The notes under the pieces are model-generated. The model was not told where the DNA came from and did no database searches. It was given only the letters and a program-made list of their open reading frames with translations. 64,000 bases of DNA from Prauserella salsuginis (GTDB lineage Bacteria > Actinomycetota > Actinomycetes > Mycobacteriales > Pseudonocardiaceae): positions 186,001-250,000 of the forward strand of contig NZ_JANBBF010000013.1 in assembly GCF_024648885.1 (NCBI RefSeq), given 5' to 3'. The translations under genes were made by a program, and so were the position numbers. Below are positions 41,150 to 49,748 of the stretch, one piece after another (positions within the stretch are counted from its first letter, which is position 1; each line of letters starts with the position of its first letter).

Positions 41150-41905
41150 ATGGCCGAAACGGACCTGCGCGACAAGGTGGTCGTACTCGGAGGCGGCGCG
41201 AAGAACCTGGGAGGGCTGCTCGCCAGGCGGCTCGGGCAGCTGGGCGCGAAGGTGGTCGTCCACTACCACAGCGACGCGTCCGCATCCGACGCCGAGAAGA
41301 CCGTCGACGAGGTCACGGCGGCGGGCGGCGAAGCCGTGACCGCGCAGGGCGACCTCACGCGCGTCGCCGACGTGCGCGCCGTGTTCGACGCCGCGGTCGA
41401 CCGCTTCGGGCGGGTCGACGTGGCCGTCAACACCACGGGCATGGTCCTGCGCAAGCCGATCCTGGAGACCACCGAGGAGGAGTACGACCGCATGTTCGCC
41501 GTCAACTCCAAGGCGGCGTACTTCTTCATCCAGGAGGCGGGGCGCAGGCTCAGCGACAACGGCAAGATCATCAGCCTCGGGACGTCGCTGCTCGCCGCGT
41601 TCACCGACGGCTACTCCACCTATGCGGGCGGCAAGGCGCCGCTGGAACACTTCACCCGCGCCGCTGCCAAGGAGTTCGCCGACCGCGGTATCTCGGTCAA
41701 CGTCGTAGCGCCCGGTCCGATGGACACGCCGTTCTTCTACCCGCAGGAGACGCCCGAGCGGGTCGAGTTCCACAAGTCGCAGGCGATGGGCAATCAGCTC
41801 ACCCAGATCGAGGACATCGTGCCGATCATCCTGTTCCTGGCCACCGACGGCTGGTGGTTCACTGGTCAGACGATGTTCCCGAACGGTGGCTACACCACCC
41901 GCTGA
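41150..41905 (+). CDS. Short-chain dehydrogenase/reductase
   Basis: 251 residues. The cofactor motif is atypical, VVLGGGAKNLGGLLAR, with NTTGM replacing NAG; catalytic SLGTSLLAAFTDGYSTYAGGKAP has the expected Tyr-x3-Lys. PGPMDTPFF and FTGQTMFPNGGY complete the fold. It precedes a LysR gene by 20 bp on the same strand. The start ATG 41150 has GAGGGAG upstream. Substrate unknown. Confidence 0.82.
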   Translation: MAETDLRDKVVVLGGGAKNLGGLLARRLGQLGAKVVVHYHSDASASDAEKTVDEVTAAGGEAVTAQGDLTRVADVRAVFDAAVDRFGRVDVAVNTTGMVLRKPILETTEEEYDRMFAVNSKAAYFFIQEAGRRLSDNGKIISLGTSLLAAFTDGYSTYAGGKAPLEHFTRAAAKEFADRGISVNVVAPGPMDTPFFYPQETPERVEFHKSQAMGNQLTQIEDIVPIILFLATDGWWFTGQTMFPNGGYTTR

Positions 41906-41925
41906 TCGCTGCGAAAGGCTGACGC

Positions 41926-42783
41926 GTGGGTCTGGACCTGTACAAGCTCGACCACCTCGTCGCCGTGGCCGAGGAGGGCAGCTTCACGCGAGCGGCCGCA
42001 CGGCTGCACATGTCGCAGCAGGCACTGTCCACTTCGGTCCGTGCGCTGGAGCGCCAAGTGGGCGTCGACCTGTTGGCACGCGGTTCCGCCGGCGTGACGC
42101 TGTTGCCCGCGGGGGAAGCGCTGCTGGCCGACGCGCGCGTGCTGCACGGCGTCGCGCGGTCGGCCGTGCAGCGGGCACGCCGCATCGGCCGCGGCGAGCG
42201 CGAGACGCTGCGCATCGGGCACACGCCCGCCGTCACCGGTGACGAGGTGACCGCGCTGTTGCCGGCCGCGGGCAGCGACACGCGCGTCAACCAGCGGTAC
42301 CCGGACGAGCTGACCCGCGAGTTGCTCTCCGGGGAGCTGGACCTCGGGTTGTGCCGCGCGATGCCACCCGCGCGCGGCCTGGCCCGCACGCTCGTGGTGC
42401 GGCAGCGGCTCCACGTTGCCGTGGCCGAAGGGCACCCGCTGGCCTGCCGCACCCAGGTTCAGCTCTCCGAGCTCGCCGACCAGGAGATCATCGTCTGGGG
42501 CGAACCGGGACGTTCCGGATACACGGACCTGCTCATCGGCCTGTGCCGTGGCGCGGGATTCGAGCCGCACACGCGCCGGAACCCGGTGCAGGGCACACCG
42601 CCCGTCACCGCCGTGACCGGTACCGGCGGTGTCGCGTTCGTCACCGCGGCACCGGGACCCGCCGCGGGCGGTGGCGTGCGGGTGCTGGAACTGGCGCCCC
42701 CTGCCCACGTCCCGCTGCACGCGCTGTGGCCGCAGCACACGGCCTCCGACGCGAGGGACGCGTTCCTCGAATCGGTCAGCTGA
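41926..42783 (+). CDS. LysR-family regulator
   Basis: 285 residues with N-terminal helix-turn-helix (LYKLDHLVAVAEEGSFTRAAARLHMSQQALSTSVRALERQVG) and a substrate-binding domain. It follows the SDR by 20 bp and is followed by a perfect terminator, so the two form a bicistronic unit. Regulation of its own operon is probable. Confidence 0.88.
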   Translation: MGLDLYKLDHLVAVAEEGSFTRAAARLHMSQQALSTSVRALERQVGVDLLARGSAGVTLLPAGEALLADARVLHGVARSAVQRARRIGRGERETLRIGHTPAVTGDEVTALLPAAGSDTRVNQRYPDELTRELLSGELDLGLCRAMPPARGLARTLVVRQRLHVAVAEGHPLACRTQVQLSELADQEIIVWGEPGRSGYTDLLIGLCRGAGFEPHTRRNPVQGTPPVTAVTGTGGVAFVTAAPGPAAGGGVRVLELAPPAHVPLHALWPQHTASDARDAFLESVS

Positions 42784-42789
42784 CCCGTC

Positions 42790-42828
42790 GGCGGCGCCCT
42801 CCCCACCGCAGCCGGGGAGGGCGCCGCC
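42790..42828 (+). terminator. Terminator of the SDR-LysR operon
   Basis: GGCGGCGCCCTCCCC (42790-42804) pairs perfectly with GGGGAGGGCGCCGCC (42814-42828), 9-nt loop, starting seven bases after the LysR stop codon. Confidence 0.88.
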
Positions 42829-43027
42829 GCATACTGAGGCCGCCAGGGGTCGACACGATCATGAGCAGGGGGCCTCGATGACACGGGGAATCGATCGGGC
42901 CGGTGACGCCGAGCGGGTGGCCGACGCAGGCCGGGCAGGCACCGACCGGACGGCGGCGTCCAGGACGGTCCCGTCGCACCGCGGCGAGCCCGGGGCCGTG
43001 GTGTGCCGGGTGGCGGTGTCCGTGTCA

Positions 43028-43132
43028 GCGGTGTCCCGCGCGGCGGCGTCCCGGGGTGCGGCGTCCCGAGGTGCGGTGTCCCGGGGTGTGACGTCCAGGG
43101 CGACGGCCTCCCGGCGTGCGACGTCAGGGAAC
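43028..43132 (+). repeat. 15-bp tandem repeat array before the MFS gene
   Basis: Seven units of a GCGGYGTCCCGGGGT-type 15-mer, the central four nearly identical and the outer ones degenerate. A 92-codon frame starting at ATG 42878 runs through it and ends in a GTGA overlap with the MFS start, but its product is only repeat-encoded Ser-Arg-Ala/Gly runs. Confidence 0.75.
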
Positions 43133-43152
43133 GCGGTGCCCGAGACGGCAGC

Positions 43153-44355
43153 GTGACCGCCGCGGTGCCGGGGGAGTCGGGTCGCACCGCGCGCTGGTAT
43201 CCGCACCTGTGGGCGGGCACGCTGCTGACGCAGGCCGCCTACAACGCCGCGCGCATGCTGGTGTCCTACCGCGTGCTCGAGCTCGGCGGCGACGGCACGG
43301 CGCTCGGGGTGATCACGGCCCTGTTCGCGCTGCTGCCGCTCGTCGTCGCGGTGCCGGTCGGCAGGGCGGTCGACAACGGCCATCCCGCCGGCGTGCTGCG
43401 GGCCGGGGTGGCCGCGACCGTCGCGGCGTTGCTCGTGCTGGCCCTCAGCACCGACCTCGTCGTGCTCGCGGCCGGCAACATCCTCCTCGGGTTCGCACAG
43501 ATCCTCGTCACGGTCGCGGGGCAGGGATTCATCCCGCTGCTGTCGGACGCCCGCGACATCGACCGCCGCTTCGCGGGCTGGGCGCTCGCCACGTCGATCG
43601 GCCAGACGGCCGGACTGCCCGTCGCGGGCCTCGTGACCTCGGCGAGCAGCGATTCCGGCGGAGTGTCGACCACGGCGGGGCTGCTGGCCCTCGCGGTGCT
43701 GGCCGCGCTCGCGGTGCCGTCGGCGCTGCTGATGCCCGTCGTGGGAGCACAGCGGGCACGCGCCGAACAGCACGGCGCCGCCCAGTCGGTGCCCACCATG
43801 CTCGCCACACCGGGTATGCGCCCCGCGATGTTCAGCAGCCTCGTCGTACTGACGTCGATGGACGTGCTCGCCGCGTTCCTGCCCGTGCTCGGCCACCAGT
43901 ACGGCTTCGGTGTGCTGACCGTGACCGTGCTGCTGATGCTGCGTACCGGCTCCGCGATCGTCGCGCGCACCTTCCTGCCCGCACTGCTGCGCGTGGTGCC
44001 GCGGCGGTGGATGCTGTTGGCCGCGACGCTGTGTTCGGCCGCTCCTATGGCGCTGATCCCTGTGATCCCGAACCCGGTCGTGATCGGTGTGTTCCTGGTG
44101 GTCGTCGGGTTCCTCTGGGGCGTGGGGCAGCCACTCACGATGAGCTGGGTGGTGAGCCTGGTGACCGAGCGCAGCCGCGCCTCGGCGCTGTCGCTGCGGC
44201 TCACCGGGAACCGCCTCGGGCAGGTGCTCGTGCCGCTCGGCGCGGGTGGCATCGCAGGAGTGGCGGGCGCCGGGTCGGTGTTCCTCGTGACCGCGGCGCT
44301 GCTCGGCCTCTCGGGAGGATTCACCTGGCGCGCGGTGCGCGGCACGAACCTGTGA
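43153..44355 (+). CDS. MFS transporter
   Basis: 400 residues, twelve predicted membrane helices, beginning ARWYPHLWAGTLLTQAAYNAARMLVSYRVLELGGDGTALG. The loop 2-3 motif is VGRAVDNGHP. It resembles DHA1-type drug or metabolite exporters. GTG 43153 is the best start although its ribosome-binding site is poor; upstream lies the 15-bp repeat array. No regulator is adjacent. Confidence 0.78.
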   Translation: MTAAVPGESGRTARWYPHLWAGTLLTQAAYNAARMLVSYRVLELGGDGTALGVITALFALLPLVVAVPVGRAVDNGHPAGVLRAGVAATVAALLVLALSTDLVVLAAGNILLGFAQILVTVAGQGFIPLLSDARDIDRRFAGWALATSIGQTAGLPVAGLVTSASSDSGGVSTTAGLLALAVLAALAVPSALLMPVVGAQRARAEQHGAAQSVPTMLATPGMRPAMFSSLVVLTSMDVLAAFLPVLGHQYGFGVLTVTVLLMLRTGSAIVARTFLPALLRVVPRRWMLLAATLCSAAPMALIPVIPNPVVIGVFLVVVGFLWGVGQPLTMSWVVSLVTERSRASALSLRLTGNRLGQVLVPLGAGGIAGVAGAGSVFLVTAALLGLSGGFTWRAVRGTNL

Positions 44356-44459
44356 CCTCGTGGCCCGCGGGTCCTGCAGTCGTGCGCGCGTCTCCTGCGC
44401 CCGCCCGTCGCCCGGCCACCGCCCCTCACTGAAGCGCTGGCGCGCGACTGTGCCCTCGC

Positions 44460-44502
44460 GCGTGTTCTGCGTTCGGACCCGCGTGTCCTGCGTTCGTGCA
44501 GG
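44460..44502. repeat. 21-bp-period repeat (locus 2), two units
   Basis: GTGTTCTGCGTTCGGACC at 44462 and GTGTCCTGCGTTCGTGC at 44483, exactly 21 bp apart, in the gap between the MFS and formaldehyde dehydrogenase genes. They match the htpX/rfbA array in sequence and period. Confidence 0.7.
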
Positions 44503-44643
44503 CCGGTCCGCCCGTGCGGCGGCGTGGCCGGCGTGGCGATCGCCGAGTGGTTGTTCGCCGAATGGTGTTCACCGTGCCGCGCTACTACGTTGACGTATGC
44601 GTGGATACGCATCCAACCGGCCAGCAGACAAAGGGGTTCGCAA

Positions 44644-45861
44644 ATGCCGGACAATCGCGTTGTCGTTTACAAGTCGCCCGGTGAAGTCGCGGTGGAATCG
44701 ATCGATTACCCGAAACTGGAATTGCCCGGCGACGTTGTCGAAGGACTCGGAATCAAGAAGAAAGCGCCGCACGCGGCTATTTTGAAGATCGTCACGACGA
44801 ACATCTGTGGCAGCGATCAGCACATGGTGCGAGGGCGCACGACCGCGCCCGTCGGCCAGAGTCTCGGCCACGAAATCACCGGCGAGGTCGTGGAAGCCGG
44901 CGAGGACGTCCTGTTCGTCAACCAGGGTGACATTTGCTCGGTGCCGTTCAACATCGCGTGCGGCCGGTGCCGGATGTGCAACGAGGGAAAGACCGGGATC
45001 TGCCTCAACGTCAATCCCGCACGCCCCGGCGCGGCCTACGGATACGTCGACATGGGCGGCTGGATCGGCGGTCAGGCCGAATATGTCATGGTGCCGTTCG
45101 CCGATTTCAACCTGCTCAAATTCCCGGATCGGGACCAGGCGTTGGAGAAAATCCGCGACCTGACGATGCTGTCCGACATTTTCCCCACCGGATACCACGG
45201 TGCGTACACGGCTGGGGTCAGCACCGGCTCGACCGTCTACGTGGCTGGTGCGGGACCCGTCGGACTGGCGGCCGCACACGCCGCACAACTGCTCGGGGCG
45301 TCGGCGGTGATCGTCGGCGACATGATCCCGGAGCGGCTCGGACAGGCGCGGAGTTTCGGATGTGAAACGGTCGACCTGCGCAACGACGCGCCGTTGGCGG
45401 ACATGATCGAGCAGATCGTCGGTGAACCCGAGGTGGACGCGGCCGTCGACGCCGTCGGCTTCGAAGCGCGCGGACACGGCAAGGACGCCGGTGAACAGCC
45501 CGCGACCGTGCTCAACGACGTGATGGGTATCGCGAGGGCGGGCGCATCGCTCGGTATCCCCGGCCTGTACGTCACCGGCGACCCCGGCGCTCCCGACGAG
45601 AACGCCAAGGTCGGCCAGCTCGGCGTGCGGATCGGGCTGGGATGGGCCAAGTCCCACTCGATGACCACCGGCCAGTGCCCGGTCAAGCAGTACAACCGGA
45701 AGCTGATGAACATGATCCTCAGTGGCAAGGCCGACATCGCCAAGGCCGTCAACGCCACCACGATCTCGCTCGACGAGGCGCCGCAGGGGTACCAGGAGTT
45801 CGACAGCGGCGTGGCCCGCAAGTTCGTCATCGACCCGCACGGGATGGCCCCGGCGGCCTGA
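44644..45861 (+). CDS. fdhA: Glutathione-independent formaldehyde dehydrogenase
   Basis: Zinc-dependent medium-chain dehydrogenase oxidising formaldehyde to formate with tightly bound NAD. 405 residues. Signature TTNICGSDQHMVRGRTTA carries catalytic Cys, GHEITGEVVEAG the His-Glu pair, and CGRCRMCNEGKTGIC the four structural-zinc Cys. The Rossmann motif is VAGAGPVGLAAAHAAQLLGA; PVKQYNRKLM is family-specific. ATG 44644 follows AAAGGGG. It stands alone with a terminator 60 bp downstream. The role is formaldehyde detoxification. Confidence 0.94.
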   Translation: MPDNRVVVYKSPGEVAVESIDYPKLELPGDVVEGLGIKKKAPHAAILKIVTTNICGSDQHMVRGRTTAPVGQSLGHEITGEVVEAGEDVLFVNQGDICSVPFNIACGRCRMCNEGKTGICLNVNPARPGAAYGYVDMGGWIGGQAEYVMVPFADFNLLKFPDRDQALEKIRDLTMLSDIFPTGYHGAYTAGVSTGSTVYVAGAGPVGLAAAHAAQLLGASAVIVGDMIPERLGQARSFGCETVDLRNDAPLADMIEQIVGEPEVDAAVDAVGFEARGHGKDAGEQPATVLNDVMGIARAGASLGIPGLYVTGDPGAPDENAKVGQLGVRIGLGWAKSHSMTTGQCPVKQYNRKLMNMILSGKADIAKAVNATTISLDEAPQGYQEFDSGVARKFVIDPHGMAPAA

Positions 45862-45922
45862 CACCCCCGACCCGTGGCGGCCGGTCAGGCCGCGGCGGCT
45901 GGGCAGATTGGGAGGCTCGGCA

Positions 45923-45963
45923 GGCTGGGGTGCGGATGCGACCGCCGCGACCGCACCCCAGCC
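45923..45963 (+). terminator. Terminator of fdhA
   Basis: GGCTGGGGTGCGG (45923-45935) pairs with CCGCACCCCAGCC (45951-45963) around 15 nt, 60 bp after the stop codon. No U-tract. Confidence 0.75.
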
Positions 45964-45977
45964 GTGAGTGTGAAGCC

Positions 45978-46047
45978 GTGTTGCGTTTTACGGGGGCCGT
46001 GTTGCGCCCTCCGGGGGCCGTGTTGCGGGTTCGGGGGCCGCGTTGCG
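45978..46047. repeat. 21-bp-period repeat array (locus 3)
   Basis: Units of GTGTTGCGNNNTNCGGGGGCC-like sequence start at 45978, 45999 and 46020, plus a partial one at 46040, in the gap between fdhA and the phosphatase gene. The GTGTTGCG core is followed by a GGGGGCC block, the reverse complement of the GCAACACGGCCCCCGG units at loci 1 and 4. Confidence 0.85.
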
Positions 46048-46149
46048 TCGCCTGTCGCCCGCTCGGCGCTCCGGTGAGCTTGGCGCGTGGTTCGCGTACT
46101 GGGCACTCCCGCCGCGCAACGAGGGCCGGACGCGACGCGTCCACTCCGC

Positions 46150-46854
46150 ATGGAACGACATGTGGGATGGGAAGGCAGTTACAACGCACGTGACCTCGGC
46201 GGCCTGCCGACGGCTGACGGCGGCATGATCACGTGGGGTGCGGTCGTCCGGTCGGAGGAACCGCGGCTGTTGACCGAGGCCGGGTGGCAGGCGGTGCGGG
46301 AACACGGGGTGCGGACCGTCGTCGACCTGCGCAACGACGACGAACGCGCCGACGTCGTCGTGCCGAGCGGGATCGATGTGGTGCACGCACCGCTCGACCC
46401 GGTCGGCGACGACTTCTGGGCCTACTACGCCGAAACCGGGCTGCACGCCACGCCCCTGTGCTACCGCGAGCTGGTCGACCGGCGTCCGGACCTCGTCGTC
46501 ACCGCGGTGCGCGCCGTGGCGGCCGCCCGGCCGGGCGGCGTCCTGGTGCATTGCGCGAGCGGACGCGATCGCACCGGCCTGCTGGTACTGATCCTGCTCA
46601 GCCTCGTCGGCGTGCCCGGTGCCGCGATCGCCGACGACTACGAACTCAGCCGCGAACGGCTCCGTCCGCTGTGGGCGCAGCTCGGCAGACCGGGCGACGA
46701 GCCGAAGATCCTCGACCTGCTCGCCCGTCACGGCACCACGCCGCGGGAGGCGTTCCTCGACGTGCATGCCGGCCTCGATGTCGAGGGTGTGCTGCATGCC
46801 GGCGGTGCCGACGACGCCGACCTCATGGCCCTGCGCCGCCGCCTGTTGGCGTGA
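46150..46854 (+). CDS. Tyrosine phosphatase family protein (PTP-like)
   Basis: 234 residues. SYNARDLGGLPTADGG at the start and VHCASGRDRTGLLVLILL (Cys-x5-Arg loop) are characteristic of the actinobacterial MptpB/DUF dual-specificity phosphatases, which act on phosphotyrosine or phosphoinositides. DDYELSRERL follows. ATG 46150 is preferred, GTG 46087 is possible; neither has a good ribosome-binding site. It is flanked by two repeat loci and convergent with DUF309. Confidence 0.85.
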   Translation: MERHVGWEGSYNARDLGGLPTADGGMITWGAVVRSEEPRLLTEAGWQAVREHGVRTVVDLRNDDERADVVVPSGIDVVHAPLDPVGDDFWAYYAETGLHATPLCYRELVDRRPDLVVTAVRAVAAARPGGVLVHCASGRDRTGLLVLILLSLVGVPGAAIADDYELSRERLRPLWAQLGRPGDEPKILDLLARHGTTPREAFLDVHAGLDVEGVLHAGGADDADLMALRRRLLA

Positions 46855-46860
46855 CGCGGC

Positions 46861-46986
46861 GCAACACGGCCCCCGGGATCTGCAACACGGCTCCCGGAAT
46901 CCGCAACACGGCCCCCGGGATCGGCAACACGGGCCCTGGGATCTGCAACACGGGCTCCGGAATCCGCAACGCGCGGCCCGAGGGGC
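46861..46986. repeat. 21-bp-period repeat array (locus 4), six units
   Basis: Six consecutive 21-bp units begin GCAACACGG at 46861, 46882, 46903, 46924, 46945 and, degenerate, GCAACGCGC at 46966. The array fills almost the whole 139-bp gap between the convergent phosphatase and DUF309 genes. This is the longest and cleanest array of the family. Confidence 0.92.
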
Positions 46987-46993
46987 GCAACGG

Positions 46994-47479
46994 TCACGGG
47001 CGCAGGCGCGGGGCGATCGTCGACGCGTCGGGCGGTTCGGTGCGAGCCGGCATGCCGGAGGCGAGGGTCGTCGCCCACTCGCACAGTCCTGCGATGTCGA
47101 TTCCGTGCGGCGCCTCGCTCGTGAACGGTTCGATCGACTCGGCGCCGCGCGTGAGCAGCGAGGCCGCGCCGGTGAAGTTGCCACGCGCCGCGTGGGTCAG
47201 TCCGACCGCCAGCTGCGCCAGTCCGCGCCACAATCCGCGTTCGGCATCCGGCCCCGACTTCCAGGCGTCCTCGAACACCTCGTGCGCGTGGAACGGTTTG
47301 CCGTCGTCGAGCAGCTCCTGTGCTTCGGTGACCGTCGCCTCCGGGGTGCGCTCCACACCCTCCGGCGCTCGCTCGACACCCGCCGCTCCGTACGGCAACG
47401 GCCTGCCGAGGCCGTCGCGCGGGCGCGCGTTCCGCGCCCTGCCTTCCTCGTCCCTGTCACGCTGCAGCCGTCCACTCAC
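46994..47479 (-). CDS. DUF309 domain protein
   Basis: 161 residues. After a charged leader the core reads AQELLDDGKPFHAHEVFEDAWKSGPDAERGLWRGLAQLAVGLTHAARGNFTGAASLL, the DUF309 signature with conserved His-Glu and Trp. The family is a small helical bundle of unknown function, often described as possibly metal-dependent. GTG 47479 is chosen. A 13-bp repeat array lies upstream. Confidence 0.82.
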   Translation of the reverse strand: MSGRLQRDRDEEGRARNARPRDGLGRPLPYGAAGVERAPEGVERTPEATVTEAQELLDDGKPFHAHEVFEDAWKSGPDAERGLWRGLAQLAVGLTHAARGNFTGAASLLTRGAESIEPFTSEAPHGIDIAGLCEWATTLASGMPARTEPPDASTIAPRLRP

Positions 47480-47528
47480 GCCCCGAGTCTGACACGCCCG
47501 TTCGCGCGCGATCGTGGGCGAGTTCGCC

Positions 47529-47619
47529 CCGGCCACTTCCCGCGGCCACTTCCCGCGGCCACTTCCCGCGACCACAGCTCGCGACCACAGCTCGCGACCA
47601 CGGCCCGCGACCACGGTCC
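47529..47619. repeat. 13-bp tandem repeat array, seven units
   Basis: Seven units of 13 bp, GCGGCCACTTCCC (three) grading into GCGACCACAGCTC (two) and GCGACCACGGYCC (two), between DUF309 and ctaD. The stepwise divergence suggests ongoing slippage expansion. No gene is present. Confidence 0.88.
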
Positions 47620-47659
47620 CCGGCCATGCCACAGCCCGCGACGTCGGCAGCCGGCTCGG

Positions 47660-49468
47660 TCAGGGCCGCTCGGTGTCCGGTCCTGCTGAGTCCGGATCCG
47701 CGGACCCAGCCGCGTCCGTGGTCTGCTTCGACGCCGGTTTCGGCGTGGAGTCGTGGGGTTTGACCTTGCCGGTGAACGTGATGTGGCCCTCGCCGTGGAT
47801 GCGTTCCAGCATGTGCGGGTAGTGCAGCTCGAACGCCGGCCGTTCGGAGCGGATGCGTGGCAGCTCGTGGAAGTTGTGCCGCGGCGGCGGACACGTGGTC
47901 GCCCATTCGAGGGAGTTGCCGTGGCCCCACGGGTCGTCGGCTTCGACGGGGTCGCCGAACCGCCAGCTCCGCATCAGATTCCACACGAACGGCAGCATCG
48001 ACGCGCCGAGGATGAACGCGCCGATGGTCGACACGGTGTTGAGCGCGGTGAAGCCGTCGCTGGGCAGGTAGTCGACGTAGCGGCGCGGCATGCCCTCCGA
48101 CCCGAGCCAGTGCTGCACGAGGAACGTCGTGTGGAAGCCGACGAACGTCAGCCAGAAATGCAGCTTGGCCAGCGGTTCGTTCATCATCTTGCCGGTGAAC
48201 TTCGGGAACCAGAAGTAGATGCCGGCGAACGTCGCGAACACGATCGTGCCGAACAGGACGTAGTGGAAGTGGGCGACGACGAAGTAGCTGTCGTGCACGT
48301 GGAAGTCGATCGGCGGCGCGGCGAGCAGCACCCCGGTCAGCCCGCCGAGCAGGAACGTCACCATGAAGCCCAGCGACCACAGCATCGGCGACTCGAACGT
48401 GATGCGGCCCTTCCACAGAGTGCCGATCCAGTTGAAGAACTTCACTCCCGTCGGCACCGCGATCGCGAACGTGAGCAGCGAGAAGAACGGCAGCAGCACC
48501 GCGCCGGTGGCGAACATGTGGTGTGCCCACACGGCGAACGACAGCGCCGTGATGCCGATCGTCGCCAGCACCATCAGCCGGTAGCCGAACAGGGGCTTCC
48601 TGCTGAACACCGGGATGATCTCGGTGACGATGCCGAAGAACGGCAGCGCCACGATGTACACCTCGGGATGGCCGAAGAACCAGAACAGGTGCTGGTACAG
48701 GATCGCGCCACCGTTGGCGGGGTCGAACACGTGCGCGCCGAGCATGCGGTCGGCGTACAGGCCGAGCAGCGCCGCGGTCAGGATCGGGAACGCCGCGAGC
48801 ACCAGGACGCTGGTGAACAGGATGTTCCAGGTGAAGATCGGCATCCGCCACATCGTCATGCCCGGTCCGCGCAGGCAGACGATCGTCGTGATCATGTTGA
48901 CCGCGCCGAGGATCGTGCCGAGGCCGGACACGACCAGTCCCATGATCCACAGATCGCCGCCGACGCCGACGGAGAACTGGGCGCGCGACAACGGCGCGTA
49001 GGCCGTCCAGCCGAAGTCGGCGGACCCCGCGGGCGTGATGAGCGAACTCAGCACGATCAGCCCGCCGAACAGGAACAGCCAGTACGAGAACGCGTTCAGC
49101 CGCGGGAACGCCACGTCGGGCGAACCGATCTGCAGCGGCAGCACCAGGTTCGCGAACGCGAACACCACCGGCGTCGCGTAGAGCAGCAGCATGACCGTGC
49201 CGTGCATCGTGAACAGCTGGTTGTACTGCTCCGGCGACAGGAACTGCTGTCCGGGCCGCGCCAGCTCGCCGCGCATGAGCAGGGCCATCAACCCGCCGGC
49301 CATGAAGAAGGCCAGCGACGTGGCCATGTACATCATGCCGATGACCTTGTGGTCCGTCGTGCGCGCGAGGCTGAGCATGCGCAGCCCGCCCTTGCGCGGT
49401 GGCGGCTCGTCGCGGGAGATCCGCGTCGGGGTCACCTCGGTCGGGGGCGTTACCGAGTGCGTGGTCAC
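47660..49468 (-). CDS. ctaD: Cytochrome c oxidase subunit I
   Basis: Catalytic subunit of the aa3 terminal oxidase. 602 residues, twelve membrane helices. Haem a ligand His in [10 protein letters not shown]; CuB and cross-linked Tyr in [14 protein letters not shown]; the His pair in WAHHMF; haem a3 and a ligands in [15 protein letters not shown] proline-rich N-terminus and a C-terminal 45-residue hydrophilic tail ([18 protein letters not shown]) are typical of actinobacteria. The other oxidase genes are elsewhere, as usual in this group. Confidence 0.97.
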   Translation of the reverse strand: MTTHSVTPPTEVTPTRISRDEPPPRKGGLRMLSLARTTDHKVIGMMYMATSLAFFMAGGLMALLMRGELARPGQQFLSPEQYNQLFTMHGTVMLLLYATPVVFAFANLVLPLQIGSPDVAFPRLNAFSYWLFLFGGLIVLSSLITPAGSADFGWTAYAPLSRAQFSVGVGGDLWIMGLVVSGLGTILGAVNMITTIVCLRGPGMTMWRMPIFTWNILFTSVLVLAAFPILTAALLGLYADRMLGAHVFDPANGGAILYQHLFWFFGHPEVYIVALPFFGIVTEIIPVFSRKPLFGYRLMVLATIGITALSFAVWAHHMFATGAVLLPFFSLLTFAIAVPTGVKFFNWIGTLWKGRITFESPMLWSLGFMVTFLLGGLTGVLLAAPPIDFHVHDSYFVVAHFHYVLFGTIVFATFAGIYFWFPKFTGKMMNEPLAKLHFWLTFVGFHTTFLVQHWLGSEGMPRRYVDYLPSDGFTALNTVSTIGAFILGASMLPFVWNLMRSWRFGDPVEADDPWGHGNSLEWATTCPPPRHNFHELPRIRSERPAFELHYPHMLERIHGEGHITFTGKVKPHDSTPKPASKQTTDAAGSADPDSAGPDTERP

Positions 49469-49644
49469 GGTGGCACCTCCACCAGTACCTTCACCTGCGG
49501 CGGGGGACGGTCCCTTTTCGACGGTAGGTTCGCGCGGCCGTGATCGCAGCGCTTCGTCGTCGCGCGGGCGTCCCGGCGGGACCGGTGGCGACGACGGCGC
49601 ACCCGTGAGGGGCGGCGGTCAGCAGACTACGGCTCCCGGAACCC

Positions 49645-49747
49645 GCAACACGTCGACGCGAACGCAGGACACGCGCGTCTGAACGCAGAACACGCGGGTC
49701 TGAATGCAGGACACGCGGGTCTGGGTGCAGGACACGCGGGTCTGGGT
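49645..49747. repeat. 21-bp-period repeat array (locus 5)
   Basis: Units start at 49645 (19 bp), 49664, 49685, 49706 and 49727 with exact 21-bp spacing (GCAGGACACGCGGGTCTG type). The last unit ends one base before the GNAT stop codon. One GGCTCCCGGAACCC segment just before links this locus to the GCAACACGG subtype. Confidence 0.88.
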
Positions 49748-49748
49748 G

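Noticed and set aside
42878-43156. 92-codon frame ending in a GTGA overlap with the MFS gene
   Set aside because: Most of it is translated 15-bp repeat; the overlap alone is not enough to call a gene.
46861-46986. CRISPR-like appearance of the 21-bp arrays
   Set aside because: The units are contiguous with no unique spacers, the period is too short and no cas genes are present.
47753-49543. 596-codon plus-strand frame opposite ctaD
   Set aside because: Antisense shadow; ctaD has all oxidase ligands on the other strand.
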